Source of the DNA: Macrophomina tecta
Taxonomy: Eukaryota; Ascomycota; Dothideomycetes; Botryosphaeriales; Botryosphaeriaceae
Reading direction: 5' to 3'
Assembly (NCBI GenBank): GCA_024180945.1
Contig: JAKSGN010000037.1
Coordinates: 1,369,501 to 1,433,500, forward strand
Length of the DNA stretch: 64,000 bases
Of the stretch, positions 21,809-31,960 are shown in pieces; within the stretch, counting starts at the first letter, position 1, and the number at the start of each line of letters is the position of its first letter. The position numbers and the translations under genes are program-made. Below the pieces are notes generated by a model, which was not told the origin of the DNA, did not search any database, and saw only the letters and a program-made list of their open reading frames with translations.

Positions 21809-24142
21809 ATGGAGGCAGAACTTGAGCGGCTTCGACGACAACTTCGAGAGGAACAGCGTCTCCGGGAGGAGGCGGAAGCGGAGCGGAAGGAGGAGCAGCG
21901 ACAGCGCGAAGAGGCAGAGGCCAAAGCAATCGCTGAGCAGCAGCGCCGGGAGAAAGCAGAGGCCATCAATCGCAGGACGACGCTCCCCGAATTCCTAGAG
22001 GCTTGCCACCAACTCTCCCACGCCATAGACGTAGTCACCAACCCCAAGCTCACGACCCAGGGCGACACCACCAAACCTGCCGGCAGACAATACCCCCGCC
22101 GTATCATTCCGTGGGAAGATTTCCCAGACCAACAAAAGAAAACATGGCAGCAGCTCTCCGCTAGCCAATCCTTCCATTCCAACCCTGCCTTTCCCTCGTT
22201 GCACCAGATGGACTACGTCCGAACAAACCTGAAGCGCATCAGCAGCGAGGATGGAGTCCGGAAGTTTGCACAAGACACGGTGGAGAACGCGGTGCAGACT
22301 CTGCTTGAGGAGGTCTACAAGGATGAGGGGTTGCGAGATCAGCTCGGACTGCATGGGACGGTGACGTTCGAGAGCCACACCAATGTCGGGCCGGCGGGAC
22401 GAGGAGTCAATCGATGAGGCGATGGGACGTATGTCCATCAGCGAGCCTCGGTCCTCGTCCGGCAGCGGTGGAAGAGGGAACGGCGGAGCCAAAGGCCGCG
22501 GCAAAGGCAAGGCGCAGCGCAGGAGTCGAGTGGTATCACGACCGGCCGGCTCGAGACCGACCACAGGGGCGCTGGGAGGCGTGGCAGACCAGTTCTGCAT
22601 ATACAGGCTCGACGACGGACCAAGCGTGCCGGCGGTCGCGATCGAGTACAAAGCACCGCACAAGCTCACGCGGGGGGAGATCGCCGCCGGCCTGAGCGGC
22701 GAGATCGTCCCGGACCGAGACGTGATCCACAAAGACGGCGAGGGCTTCGCCTTTTGTCGAAGCGGCTGCTCGCGGCCGTCGTCACCCAGTGCTTCTCGTA
22801 CATGATCAAGAAGGGGCTGCAGGATGGCTACCTGTACACCGGCGAGGCCATCGTTTTCCTGCACATCCCGGACGACCCGGGGCTGGTCTACTACCACGTC
22901 TGCATCCCGAACCTCGACGTCCAGGACGACGACGAGGGTCGGCTCCATCGGACGGCGGTGGCGCAGGTCTTCGCGTTCGTTCTCCGAGCTCTCGCGGCGG
23001 AGCGTCCACCATCGTCATGGCACGACGCTGCCCGCGCTCTGAAAAAGTGGGAGGTAGAGTATATCGACATCTTGAAGACGATCCCAGAGACTGTGCGCAA
23101 AGCCAGCCACGACGCTTCGGCCTACAAGCCTAGGCGCTGGAAGGCCTTCCCCCGATCGCCAATACTGACACGGTCGCGATGCTCCCCGGACGATGACAGC
23201 CGTGCGAAGAACGGCAAGGACGGCAGCGACGGCGATGGCGGCGACATGGCCGAGGACATGCCAGCTAGTCCAACACCGCGACCGAACTTCCGGTCGCAGA
23301 GCGGCGCAGGTGGGTCCCGGCGGGCAAAGGGAACGAGAGGTGGCACTAGGAATAACAGTAGCCAAACCAAAGGCAAAGGCAAAGGCAGAGGCAGAGGCGG
23401 TGCGGATGCCCGGGAGACGGAGTCAGCACCACGGCCGCGGATCGAGGATCGGCCGTACTGCACGCACGAGTGCTTGCTCGGGCTGCTGCGCGGCGGGCCG
23501 CTCGACGAGCACTGCCCGAACGTCCGGTCTCACAGGAAGAAGCACATCAAGCCAGAGACGTTCCTGCGCCTCATCCGGCAGCAGCTCGCAATGGACCGTG
23601 GCAGGGACGCCGACTGCAAGCCTCTGTACATCCACGGCTCGCGAGGAGCGCTGTTCAAAGTGCGGCTCTCGTCGCACGGCTACACGCTGGTGGCCAAGGG
23701 GATGGAAGAGCACAACGCGGGCCATCTGCAGCACGAAAATCGCATGTACCAGCACGTGTCGGCGGTGCAGGGCAGGGCGGTGCCGGTCTGCGTTGGGATT
23801 GTCGATTTGAAGCTGCCTTGCTACTCCGACTGCGGGGTGTACACGCACCTGCTGTTCCTCAGCTGGGCGGGCCGTCCGCTGCTCAACTTCATCAATCAGG
23901 ATAACAGGGCAGCCCTCCTGGAAAAGGCGAAGGCAACGCTGGGGCTGCTGCACGGGCTGGGGCTGCTGCACAACGACGCGGAGATGCGCAACGTCCTGTG
24001 GGACGAGCGGACGGGCGGTCTGATGTGGACGGACCTGGAGCGGGCGGAGATGCGGGCGGAGGCGGGGCAGAGGGGAGGGCTCGCCGGCCGCTGGGACCGG
24101 TCTGTCCGAATCGGAAGCGGAAGAGGACAGGGTGTAAGATGA
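21809..24142 (+). pseudogene. Fungal kinase-like family gene with two frameshifts
   Basis: Three overlapping frames form one protein of about 770 aa. Part 1 (21809-about 22385) starts MEAELERLRRQLREEQRLR, a Glu/Arg coiled coil, then RIIPWEDFPDQQKKTWQQLS and a TVTFESHTN motif. Part 2 (about 22385-22750) is Gly/Arg-rich, then ADQFCIYRLDDG and AIEYKAPHKL. Part 3 (about 22750-24142) has LLAAVVTQCFSYMIKKGLQ and VYYHVCIPNLDVQ, a low-complexity basic linker, and a C-terminal kinase-like lobe: EHNAGHLQHENRMYQ, LLHGLGLLHNDAEMRNVLWD (HxDxxxxN catalytic-loop pattern) and MWTDLERAEM in the DFG position. I know the arrangement as an uncharacterised, often multicopy fungal family. Each frame change needs one inserted or missing base (near 22385 and near 22750) and no intron fits. 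Sequencing error is an alternative. Confidence 0.7.
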
Positions 24143-24745
24143 TGAGCGGCTCAAACGACGACTTTTCGCGGGAAATGATGCTGCTCTCTGCTCACGTAGC
24201 TTGCTCAGTCCGCTAGCTGCAGCGGGGTTCCGGTCGGTGTTGACGGGTGTTACGGGGCTAGCTTTGGGTTTGTGCTTTGAAAGTTTGGGTTTCGGCGATC
24301 TTGGGACGGCGAAGAGATGCGGTGACAGACTTTGCTGGTGGGATTTTGCTGGTGGGATTTTGCTGTTGGGATTCGGGGGTTGGTGTAGCTTGCTTTTGGC
24401 TCCATTGTGAGAAGGGAGCATTGTAAGGAACGAACACGAAAATTAGATTGGGCATGAGGCGTTGAATGGTTCCTTTTCTTTCCCCCCCTTCTCCTCTCGT
24501 TGTTGGCCTCGACTGTTTCTAACTCTCTCAGTGGCCTTGTCTCCTCCATCCATGCTCTCCTCAGCTCTGACGTCTCTATCAGACCCGCCCCCTTTGGTAT
24601 CGTTTTCATCTCTTTCGACGGGACTACCACCATTTTCTACTTCACCATCCTGTATAAGATCATTGTCTCCTTCGACTGTATCTCCAGCAACCTCAGCGGT
24701 CGCGGCCCGTACAACGGCACCACTACTGGGAAGAGGTTAATACCA
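24143..24745. other. Intergenic between kinase-like and chromodomain genes
   Basis: Contains a short GGGATTTTGCTGGT minisatellite (24326-24375) and otherwise nothing recognised. The two genes are convergent, so this holds both 3' ends. Confidence 0.4.
24326..24375. repeat. Minisatellite, unit TTTGCTGGTGGGAT
   Basis: TTTGCTGGTGGGATTTTGCT repeats with small changes (last copy GCTGTTGGGATTC). Three units, about 15-16 bp each. Confidence 0.6.
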
Positions 24746-25417
24746 CTAACGGTGGAAGTAGCGCGTCAAAGAAAGGACATACGTGGCCAGTTTCTTATGC
24801 TTCTCCAACTTCTTAGCCATCTTCAGTCTATTCCACGCCTCGACTAAGTCCTCCGACACGGAGCCTTTCGAGACCCAAGAATTCTTATATACCTTACCGG
24901 GCTTCTTCTCGTTCTCCCACGTAACGAGATACTGCCGCTTGCGCTCGTCAACAATGAGATTTGCCGGAAAGATGTCTGCGTCGTCGTCCTCGTCGTCGTC
25001 CTCGTCGTCCTCCTTGTCGTCCTTGTCCTGGTCGTCCTTCTGTTTCTCCTCCTCCTTACCCAAGCCTTCCATGTGTCCACCCTCCTCCATATTACTATAT
25101 TCGCGCGTGTTCTCCCTCTTCTTGTTTTCCGTCTTCCGCTTCTGCTTCCAGTGCTGTATTAGGGCAGCGTTGGCATTACGCTTGGGCTCCCACGTTGGTG
25201 CCCAGCGCTTGCCCGTGGCGGGGTCGACGCCCTCCCAGTCGATGCGGTAGTGGCGCGCGCTCTCGTCCAGGATACCGCGGGCGCGCCAGAGAGATGTTGT
25301 TGATACTGCGGCGGTTGACGGCGTTTTGGGCACTTTCTTCCGAGGCGCGACTGCTAGAGGAGCAGGGCGTTTTTTCGCGCCAGCGGTTGGCGGTGGCGGG
25401 TCGCGGAGGCGCACCAT
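24746..25417 (-). CDS. Double-chromodomain protein (223 aa)
   Basis: Single-exon minus-strand gene, start MVRLRDPPPP at 25417, TGA at 24746. A basic N-terminus (KKRPAPLAVAPRKKVPK) is followed by a first chromodomain-like segment at about residues 42-85 (WRARGILDESARHYRIDWEG ... APTWEPKRN). A charged linker with an Asp/Glu run (DDEDDDEDDDAD) follows, then a second chromodomain-like segment at about 148-200 (IVDERKRQYLVTWENEKK ... YKNSWVSKGSV). Chromodomains bind methylated histone tails or other chromatin ligands; a nuclear chromatin role is inferred. Similar fungal proteins are often longer, so the C-terminus may be truncated. The separated Tyr/Trp/Trp-like cage positions (Y in HYRIDW, W in TWEP) are present. 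Confidence 0.7.
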   Translation of the reverse strand: MVRLRDPPPPTAGAKKRPAPLAVAPRKKVPKTPSTAAVSTTSLWRARGILDESARHYRIDWEGVDPATGKRWAPTWEPKRNANAALIQHWKQKRKTENKKRENTREYSNMEEGGHMEGLGKEEEKQKDDQDKDDKEDDEDDDEDDDADIFPANLIVDERKRQYLVTWENEKKPGKVYKNSWVSKGSVSEDLVEAWNRLKMAKKLEKHKKLATYVLSLTRYFHR

Positions 25418-25502
25418 TGGGCAGACACACGTAGCAGCAGTGGAAGGGCAGTGCTGATATTAAGGCAGAGCCAATTGATGGTGGTTATGAAACGGTGTAT
25501 GA

Positions 25503-25622
25503 TGATGGATTCGCAGTCCGTCCTAGCCGCCAAGGGCAGCTATGCGGCATGCGGCGTGTAGCCGGCCCTCCGCGCCACCACTAGATCCGTTCGGGCTAAG
25601 CGAGGCGGCGGAGTATACACGT
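25503..25622 (-). mobile_element. Truncated LINE 3' end with GATGATG tail
   Basis: GATGATGGATTCGCAG on the plus strand is followed by GGGCAGCTATGCGGCATGCG and GGCTAAGCGAGGCGGCGGAG, colinear with 20277-20395. It lies about 90 bp upstream of the chromodomain gene's start codon and could affect its promoter. No target duplication was found. Confidence 0.5.
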
Positions 25623-26097
25623 TTCTTAGCGCTTAGCTCCTCCCGCGACGCTTACCTCTTCCGCAAGCTATCCCGTCTCCTCCAGTGTCAAGCTTCGTGC
25701 TTAAGTGTGATGTTGCTCCAAACGGCCCGAGGAGCTTGGTTGCCATCATCAACTTTGCTGCTGCTATGGCTGTGCTCCGTTGGCTCAGCAGCTTCCTCAG
25801 GTCTGTCGTCTATCGGCGAGGGCCGTGGCCATTTGTGAAAGTGATGTCGCGGACATGGGCGAGACGTCGGGGCTATGTGGGTTACGGGATCGGACGATAG
25901 ATATACGCGCGGAGAGGCCACCGCCAAGGCTATGCCACGCCTCCGTCGGTTCACATGCACTTTAATACACCGGATGGATGGTAGGGACTATAGGAAACTT
26001 TGAGAAATTCTCGTTTGAACAAGCAGAGGTAGCTAGCCAGTAGCGGCACTTAATTTAAAAAGAACGAAAGGCGTTGAAGCCGGGACCGATATAACCG
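25623..26097. other. Intergenic, nothing recognised
   Basis: Opposing 70-90 codon ORFs overlap here without motifs. Holds the 3' flank of the minus-strand gene ending at 26098. Confidence 0.3.
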
Positions 26098-27369
26098 TTA
26101 CAAAGCATTCCTCAGATCGGCCCTGATGGTATCCTCGACCGTCTCTAGCTCCTCCTTCACGCTCTGCTGCAACTCTAGTTTTACGTCGAGTAGGCGATCG
26201 TCGAGCTTAACGTGCAACACCTCGTCCATTTCTTCCTTTGCCTCTTCCAGCCGCTCATATGCTTCATCCTCTATCTCCTGTTGAACCTCGCCTAGCCGTT
26301 CCTCAACGTGTTCTAGAAGATGATCTTTTGTCTCAGTAATCCTCGCTTCAAATCTCTGCGTCAGATCGTCTCTTATCTTCTTTTGGATTCTTTCTTCCAT
26401 CGAAGAGACGTGGTCCCAGAGAGAGCTGATCTGCGTCGCGAATCCGTCAAGGCAGTTGGTCAAGTGTTGCCTGCCGGCAAGGCTGGCGGAAGCAGCGTCG
26501 ACATCCTCCCTCATTTCTCCGATCTGCTTCCTCAGGGCGTCTAACTGCTCCGGGCCTGCTGCCGTCCAGTCATCGTCACGGCGTCCCGCAACATCGCTCG
26601 TTCGTCTTCTCCTCTTGCCAGTGGATGCGCGTTGCGGTGACGCATCTGACAGCACTTAGTGGCTCGCAGGTAAGAGGCACGAATAAAGCTACTTACAGGA
26701 AGAGCGAGGTGGTGGTGAAGATAAGGCAAGCTCGTCGTATGAGGGTGGACTCTCAGCAGCAGCATTGTGCTGTTCGATGACCTTAGCACCTTTCCCAAGG
26801 TATAAACTCTCTATCTCGCCCTCGCACAAGCTAAAGGTCCCGCTGCTGAAGTCCGCGCACAAGCTCTCCAGGCGGCTTAATGGTATACTGTCCCTAGGAA
26901 TGTGAAAGGAGAAAGTGCTGGCCCGGGCGAGCGAGTGCAGGGCATTGAGAAGGCTTCCGGAGGTTGTGGTTTTGGGTTCCAAGACGTCGATGTCTGGCGG
27001 CCCAAGAACTACCGGAGCCTGCTTAAGAGAAAAACAGAGGCGGACAATGCCGTCCGCCGAGACGGAGCTGTTAGACTTGATAAAAGCATCCCGTACAGGC
27101 TCCGGGATATTGCTTTCATCAAGCCCAAGACGCTGTACATGCTCAGGAGAAACTAATAGATATACCTTGACCTTTTTTCGGTAGCCCTTCACACCGATTG
27201 ACACTCGTGATTTCAGGGAAGCATGCCGCTTGCGGCTTTCATGAAATACCTCCAACAATGGGTGGGGAGACGCACAACCGAGGTACTCGACATCGAGGGA
27301 CTGATGACGCCATTGAGCTATCACAGGGGTAGAGATACTGAACAATTCGCTGAGGGCGGGAGAGGACAT
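26098..27369 (-). CDS. Fungal-specific multicopy-type protein with coiled-coil C-terminus (409 aa)
   Basis: Minus strand. Exon 1 is 27369-26697 (starts MSSPALSELFSISTP), intron 26696-26655 (gtaagt...cactaag, 42 nt), exon 2 26654-26098 ending TAA; 1230 nt in phase. The frame is open further 5', but this ATG starts the conserved sequence. Residues 1-225 form an unnamed domain (QWRHQSLDVEYLGCASPHPL, SRVSIGVKGYRKKVKVYLLV, VRLCFSLKQAPVVLGPPD), ending in ESPPSYDELALSSPPP. A basic KRRRRTSD patch follows, then about 150 residues of near-continuous heptads (LTQRFEARITETKDHLLEHV and onwards). I recall relatives in many ascomycete accessory regions; function unknown. A scaffold or DNA-associated role would be guesswork. 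Confidence 0.7.
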
Positions 27370-28361
27370 TTGGGGAATCTGTTGACGGAAGGATTGGTCT
27401 ACGATCAGCGAGCGTTCAGTTTGATGAATCTCAAAGACGCAGCGCAGAAACAGAATCCCGCGCACGCTACAAGCTGCAGCGAACGCGAACCCACCCACCC
27501 AGGCTTCTTGAAGACAACGCTCCAGAGCAGCCTTGGCTCGACGTGGCCACGCTCCCTCCGGGAATCGTCGACGGGTAGCTAGAGACGGAAACGGCGACTA
27601 CTGGCGTAATCCCTACAGACCCCAGGTCTTCCAGCAAAGGGACCCGCAGCGCTCGCGCCACGGCCGTTTGATGGGTAGGTCCCGGCCGACTGGCCTGCTT
27701 CCGTGGTCCAGCTCGCACGCTGCAACGATTTCCGAAGAGGCCCGGTGAGACACGACACCGGCCGCAACCACGCAAGAGAGACCGTCTCAACCACAGGTCT
27801 CACACGGGAGGAGCCCACAACCGAATATGGCCCACTAGTGTGCTCGCAGACAGCGGGTATTCTCGCCGTGGCGAAGTGCGCAGCAGTCGGTCAATCGACG
27901 GGCGTATTGGCGGACGAAACTAATGGAACGGACTCGAATAGCGATGCGGGATGGATGGGCTGGATGGGCGATACGTTGGGCGATACGTTGGGCGATACGT
28001 TGGGCGATGCGTTAGTGATGGTGATGATGGAGGAAGGTGGTGGTGGTAGAGGTCGAAGTGCAGAGGGTTGTTGGTGGCTGGGAGTCCGAGCGCCAGCCGG
28101 GAAGCCGGTCACCTGATGTACACAAGAACGTCGGGATTCCTTTCAAAAAGCACTTTTGGACAGAGCCTAAAAAGGAGGCACCTCGTGAGCCAACGGCCTG
28201 CCACACTGGGAAATCTACTTTAAGGACAATAGAAAAAGCAAACTATGCCGGCTCAACCTGCGGACGAAGACGACGGGGGCCGTCGCGCGACTGTTGGCGT
28301 GTCGCGACGCGCTGCGCGTCTCCCAGGCTCAACAAGTCGACTACCTCGCCCTAAGATATAT
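27370..28361. other. No supported gene; short tandem repeat inside
   Basis: Contains the 12-bp repeat at 27966-28013 and ORFs without motifs on both strands. The right edge (28357-28385) is the GGATT-rich tail of the minus-strand LINE. Confidence 0.3.
27966..28013 (+). repeat. Four tandem copies of a 12-bp unit GGGCGATACGTT
   Basis: Three exact units at 27966, 27978 and 27990, and a fourth with one change (GGGCGATGCGTT) at 28002. They are in frame within an open reading frame (GDTLGDTLGDTL) of doubtful coding value. Confidence 0.8.
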
Positions 28362-29126
28362 GGATTGGATTCGATTGGATTGGCCTATTCAGCCTGCGAT
28401 GTCTTCTGTGGAGACATAAGAGCCGTCCTATATACACTGCCGCACCTTTCATCCGTTACTGCCTTGTCTCACCTCTCAGCCCAGCTTCGTCTAATACTCA
28501 TATGGTGGCCGCTGTGATGCTCCACCTCCAGTGTTGCTCCGACCGGATAGTCGGGAGGTAGACTTCAGGAACTGCACCACCGCCTTGATCACCCGCACGT
28601 CCGGCCTCCGTCGCTCCTCTGGCCTATCGACCGGCTGCCCAGTCCGCCAGTCCCGCCTCCTACTCCACCCTCCAAGCATGTATGAATCATCTCCCCACCT
28701 TTGCCCTACTGTAATTGCCAGCTCGCTGCGAGCCTGCTGCCATCATGCACAGACCAGAAGAACGTGCCGCACTGTCTCCATTCCTTGTCCGCATTCACAC
28801 TGCCCTGTCCCCTGTGTACTATGCGACCTGCGATTGGAGCATCTGTCTGCCGCGGGCGCTGTACTAGCCATTCTAGTGCGAACACTATTGCATGCAGTTC
28901 GGCTATTACTGCTGGTACATTCTTGCTCAGCTCTACCGTCTCTTGTCTAATAGATACGAATCCCTTTGTCCTAGTCAGGCGGACTGCCGCCGCCCCGCAG
29001 AGCCCATGTCTACATAACCCGTCGGTAAAGACGGTATCAGTGGACGGTAAGGTACGTGCCTCGGCGATAGCGCTATCTCGATCGGTGATGATGATGTTTG
29101 GCTGGATATCACGTTCCCATGGTGGG

Positions 29127-31960
29127 CAGGGTGGTAAACAATTCAACCACCTTCAACCGATTGCAATAAAGATTGAGGTCTTGGCAACTCAATCAATCAA
29201 TCATAAAGCCGTCATTTTGTCAATCAATCAATCTAAAAGGCCTGGTTGATTGCAATGTTGAAGCGATTGAAGGCACGTGATAGGAGAGCATTAATCTGGC
29301 CACCTGGCCCTGGCTGACTGCCTACTGGCCGCTGGCCAGTCCGTCCATGATGCTATCACGAGGTCTTGGCATGGTGTTGAGTACCATTCACGCCGGATCC
29401 GACCGGCATATTATTAATCCAGCCTCCGTGATGGATAAAAATTTTCACCTCGCATAGGTATCGTATCGCCTACCCGACCGTCTCAATCAGCTGCACATCA
29501 CACCTTATGGCTTCTGACAGCCCGCCGTTTATCGCTTCTGCACTCTCTATAGCGCCTACGGGCCTTACCCCAGCAGACTCTAGTAATCCGGCTACGGACG
29601 GCCGCGGTCCACAGCGTGAAGGGTGGGAATGCTTCTCTTGGGACAAGTTCAAAGGCTTCGTTATTAATGAGAGGTCCAATCGCTCTGGCTGGACGCGGGA
29701 GCACGGCTTCGACGTCAAGCGCCATAATAACTCATCTCATTGGATCTGCTGGCACTGCATTACGAGGCGAAGCCTTCAACCGGCTATCTTCGCCGCCGCA
29801 GGTACAGCAAATCAAGCCAAGCACCTCGTCAATGAGCACGATGTTCACGATCCTACAGGCAAGCGGCCAGCGAAGCGTGCAAAGGTCTCTATCGCTGAGA
29901 GGCTTCATATGGACGTCACCAAGCCAGCTGAACAGGCAGTTGTCAATCGGCTTATTCAAAGCTTCAATCCTACCTACTTTCAGGAACTCCTCGTAGACTG
30001 GATCACGCATGACAATGTCCCTTTTCGCAAGGTTGAGAGCCATCACTTTCATCGTTTAATGGAGTATACCAACCCTGCTTGTGCTTCATCCTTGCCCTCT
30101 CATCCAACGGTGCGAAAGTGGCTCCTCAATGAGTTCAATAGGCACCGAGGCATCGTCACTGAACTTCTTCACGGCTCACCAGGCCTTGTCCACCTCTCAT
30201 TTGACGGCTGGACGTCCCGCAATCACAAGAGCTTGCTTGGCGTTATTGTGCACTTCCTTAGCTCTAATGGCAAGCTGCGACAATTCACAATTGGATTACC
30301 ACAACTAGAGGGCCATCACGGCGTGGATATGGCCGAGGAGGTAGCTCAGATCATTGCAGACTGGGGAATTAGTAACAAGATTGGATACTTCATCACCGAT
30401 AACGCCTTCAACAACGATACGGCGATTGATCAGCTAGCTGACGAATTCGGCTTCAACGCTAAGCAGCGTCGCCTCCGCTGTATTGGACACATTATCAACC
30501 TTGTTGTACGTCAGATTCTCTTCGGCGTAGATTTTGATCTCTTTGAACAGGACTGTCATGACGCCCGTGATCTACTCGCTGAACATCGTCACTGGCGTCA
30601 AAAGGGAGCGCTTGGCAAGCTTCACAATGTTATCCATGCGATTGCACGATCAGAGAGCCTTCGCGCGAAGCTTCGTCGGCTTCAGCAAGCTGGCCAGCCA
30701 GCCGGTGAAGGCGACGCCGTTACGTACGAGCTCGTACTCGATAACGCAACCCGCTGGAACTCCTTTGAGGCTATGATCGAGCGCTCAATCAAGCTACGAT
30801 ACTTCATTGACGCAATCCTGCTGAACGAGGTCTCAGAGTGGAAAGCGTACATCCTTCGAGCTAGGGCTGACGGTAGAGAGATCAAGCGAAAGCAGCCTAT
30901 CCTCGTAGACGACTATCTCACCGCAGATGACTGGGCTACAATCAATGAGTATCACTCTATCCTTCAACCCTTCAAAGAGGTTTCAATAAGGCTACAGGGC
31001 AACCCTACTCAGGGTCAGTTTAGTGCTCTTTGGGAAGTCCTTCCAGTTATGGAGTTCCTCTTAGGCCATCTGGAGGAGGTAAAGGATCGTAATGACGTAT
31101 ATCCGGAGGAGCACTTCAAGATTAACGTCGAATTGGGCTGGGCTAAGCTCAATGAGTACTACACGCTGCTTGACGACACCCCTGCATACGTCGCAACGCT
31201 GGTGCTTCACCCAGCCTTTCGCTGGACGTGGATTGAGAATCACTGGGCAGATAGGCCTGAGTGGATAGCGTCAGCGAAGACATCTGTCAATCAGCTATGG
31301 AAGGGTCAGTATCAATTGACACAAGCCACTGATGAGGCATCAGATGAGCGTCCCCTGAGGCGTATACGAGATGAGACTACCAGCTTCGCTAGCTGGCTCC
31401 AGTCATCTACAGCGAAGCCTCTCATACCTACCACCTCCGACGAGTACACCACCTGGCAGACTGATACGTCTCCACTAGATACGGAACAGCGAAATCCAAT
31501 TGAGTATTGGTTACTACGGCAGAAGCAGTATCCACGGCTCTCTCGGATGGCTCTAGACCTCTTCTCAATACCAGCAATGTCGACAGAGGTGGAGAGGATC
31601 TTCAGCTTAGCTGGACAGATGATAACGCCCCTACGGAGTAGGCTGGAAGGCAATACTATTGCTGTGGCACAGATGCTGCGATCATGGGTTGGAGCAGGCA
31701 TCATCAAGCGATGATAATAGCCTACGATAGCGAAGCTGATAGATATAGGCGATTTTGTATAACTATAATCGATAGTAGGCAGGTCTTAACACCATGCCAA
31801 GTATCACGGGTTTAGTCAGCAGCCGTTCAACCGGCTCAATCAATCAATTCAACTCAATCAGATCACCCAGTTGAGTCAATCAATCGCGCTTTTGATAAAT
31901 TCTTGGCAATCAATCAGTCGCGAGGCCGCGATTGATTGAATTGAATTGATTACCATCCTG
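29127..31960 (+). mobile_element. Apparently intact autonomous hAT transposon
   Basis: 2834 bp. The left end is CAGGGTGGTAAACAATTCAA; the right end reads TTGAATTGATTACCATCCTG, an inverted match with two mismatches. Perfect 8-bp duplication ATGGTGGG at 29119-29126 and 31961-31968. Subterminal AATCAATC/GATTGATT clusters flank an uninterrupted transposase gene. It is inserted in a minus-strand LINE just upstream of its RNase H domain. Confidence 0.95.
29507..31714 (+). CDS. hAT-superfamily transposase (735 aa), intact
   Basis: Starts MASDSPPFIASALSIAPTGL and runs 735 codons to a TGA without intron or stop. The N-terminal BED-type zinc finger at about 80-115 (WICWHCITRRSLQPAIFAAA ... NQAKHLVNEHDVHD: CxxC plus HxxxxH) binds DNA. 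The RNase-H-fold core includes LVHLSFDGWTSRNHKS, IGYFITDNAFNNDTA and CIGHIINLVV. The hAT signature LVLDNATRWNSFEAM and the insertion domain follow. The C-terminal dimerisation block is complete (NPIEYWLLRQKQYPRL, FSIPAMSTEVERIFSLAGQM). It should act in the nucleus on the CAGGGTGG ends. Full length compared with the broken paralogue at 15290-17535, so this copy is a candidate helper for that element and for the MITE at 11436. Confidence 0.93.
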   Translation: MASDSPPFIASALSIAPTGLTPADSSNPATDGRGPQREGWECFSWDKFKGFVINERSNRSGWTREHGFDVKRHNNSSHWICWHCITRRSLQPAIFAAAGTANQAKHLVNEHDVHDPTGKRPAKRAKVSIAERLHMDVTKPAEQAVVNRLIQSFNPTYFQELLVDWITHDNVPFRKVESHHFHRLMEYTNPACASSLPSHPTVRKWLLNEFNRHRGIVTELLHGSPGLVHLSFDGWTSRNHKSLLGVIVHFLSSNGKLRQFTIGLPQLEGHHGVDMAEEVAQIIADWGISNKIGYFITDNAFNNDTAIDQLADEFGFNAKQRRLRCIGHIINLVVRQILFGVDFDLFEQDCHDARDLLAEHRHWRQKGALGKLHNVIHAIARSESLRAKLRRLQQAGQPAGEGDAVTYELVLDNATRWNSFEAMIERSIKLRYFIDAILLNEVSEWKAYILRARADGREIKRKQPILVDDYLTADDWATINEYHSILQPFKEVSIRLQGNPTQGQFSALWEVLPVMEFLLGHLEEVKDRNDVYPEEHFKINVELGWAKLNEYYTLLDDTPAYVATLVLHPAFRWTWIENHWADRPEWIASAKTSVNQLWKGQYQLTQATDEASDERPLRRIRDETTSFASWLQSSTAKPLIPTTSDEYTTWQTDTSPLDTEQRNPIEYWLLRQKQYPRLSRMALDLFSIPAMSTEVERIFSLAGQMITPLRSRLEGNTIAVAQMLRSWVGAGIIKR

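Noticed and set aside
21809..24142. Programmed frameshifting to produce the kinase-like protein
   Set aside because: No slippery heptamer or stable downstream structure was evident at either site, and two independent shifts would be needed. Mutation or sequencing error is simpler.
23423..24421. Minus-strand ORF of 332 codons
   Set aside because: It lies opposite the conserved kinase-like lobe in GC-rich DNA, where antisense frames are often open. It has Pro/Arg/His-rich low complexity and no motif.
24961..25434. Plus-strand ORF of 157 codons rich in Arg and Pro
   Set aside because: Shadow of the chromodomain gene's acidic linker; the repeat-like RRRPRRRPRR comes from the GAC/GAG run on the other strand.
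18135..28361. Starship giant mobile element
   Set aside because: The cargo-like gene mix fits, but no DUF3435 tyrosine recombinase or boundary repeats were found inside the window. Mentioned only as a test.
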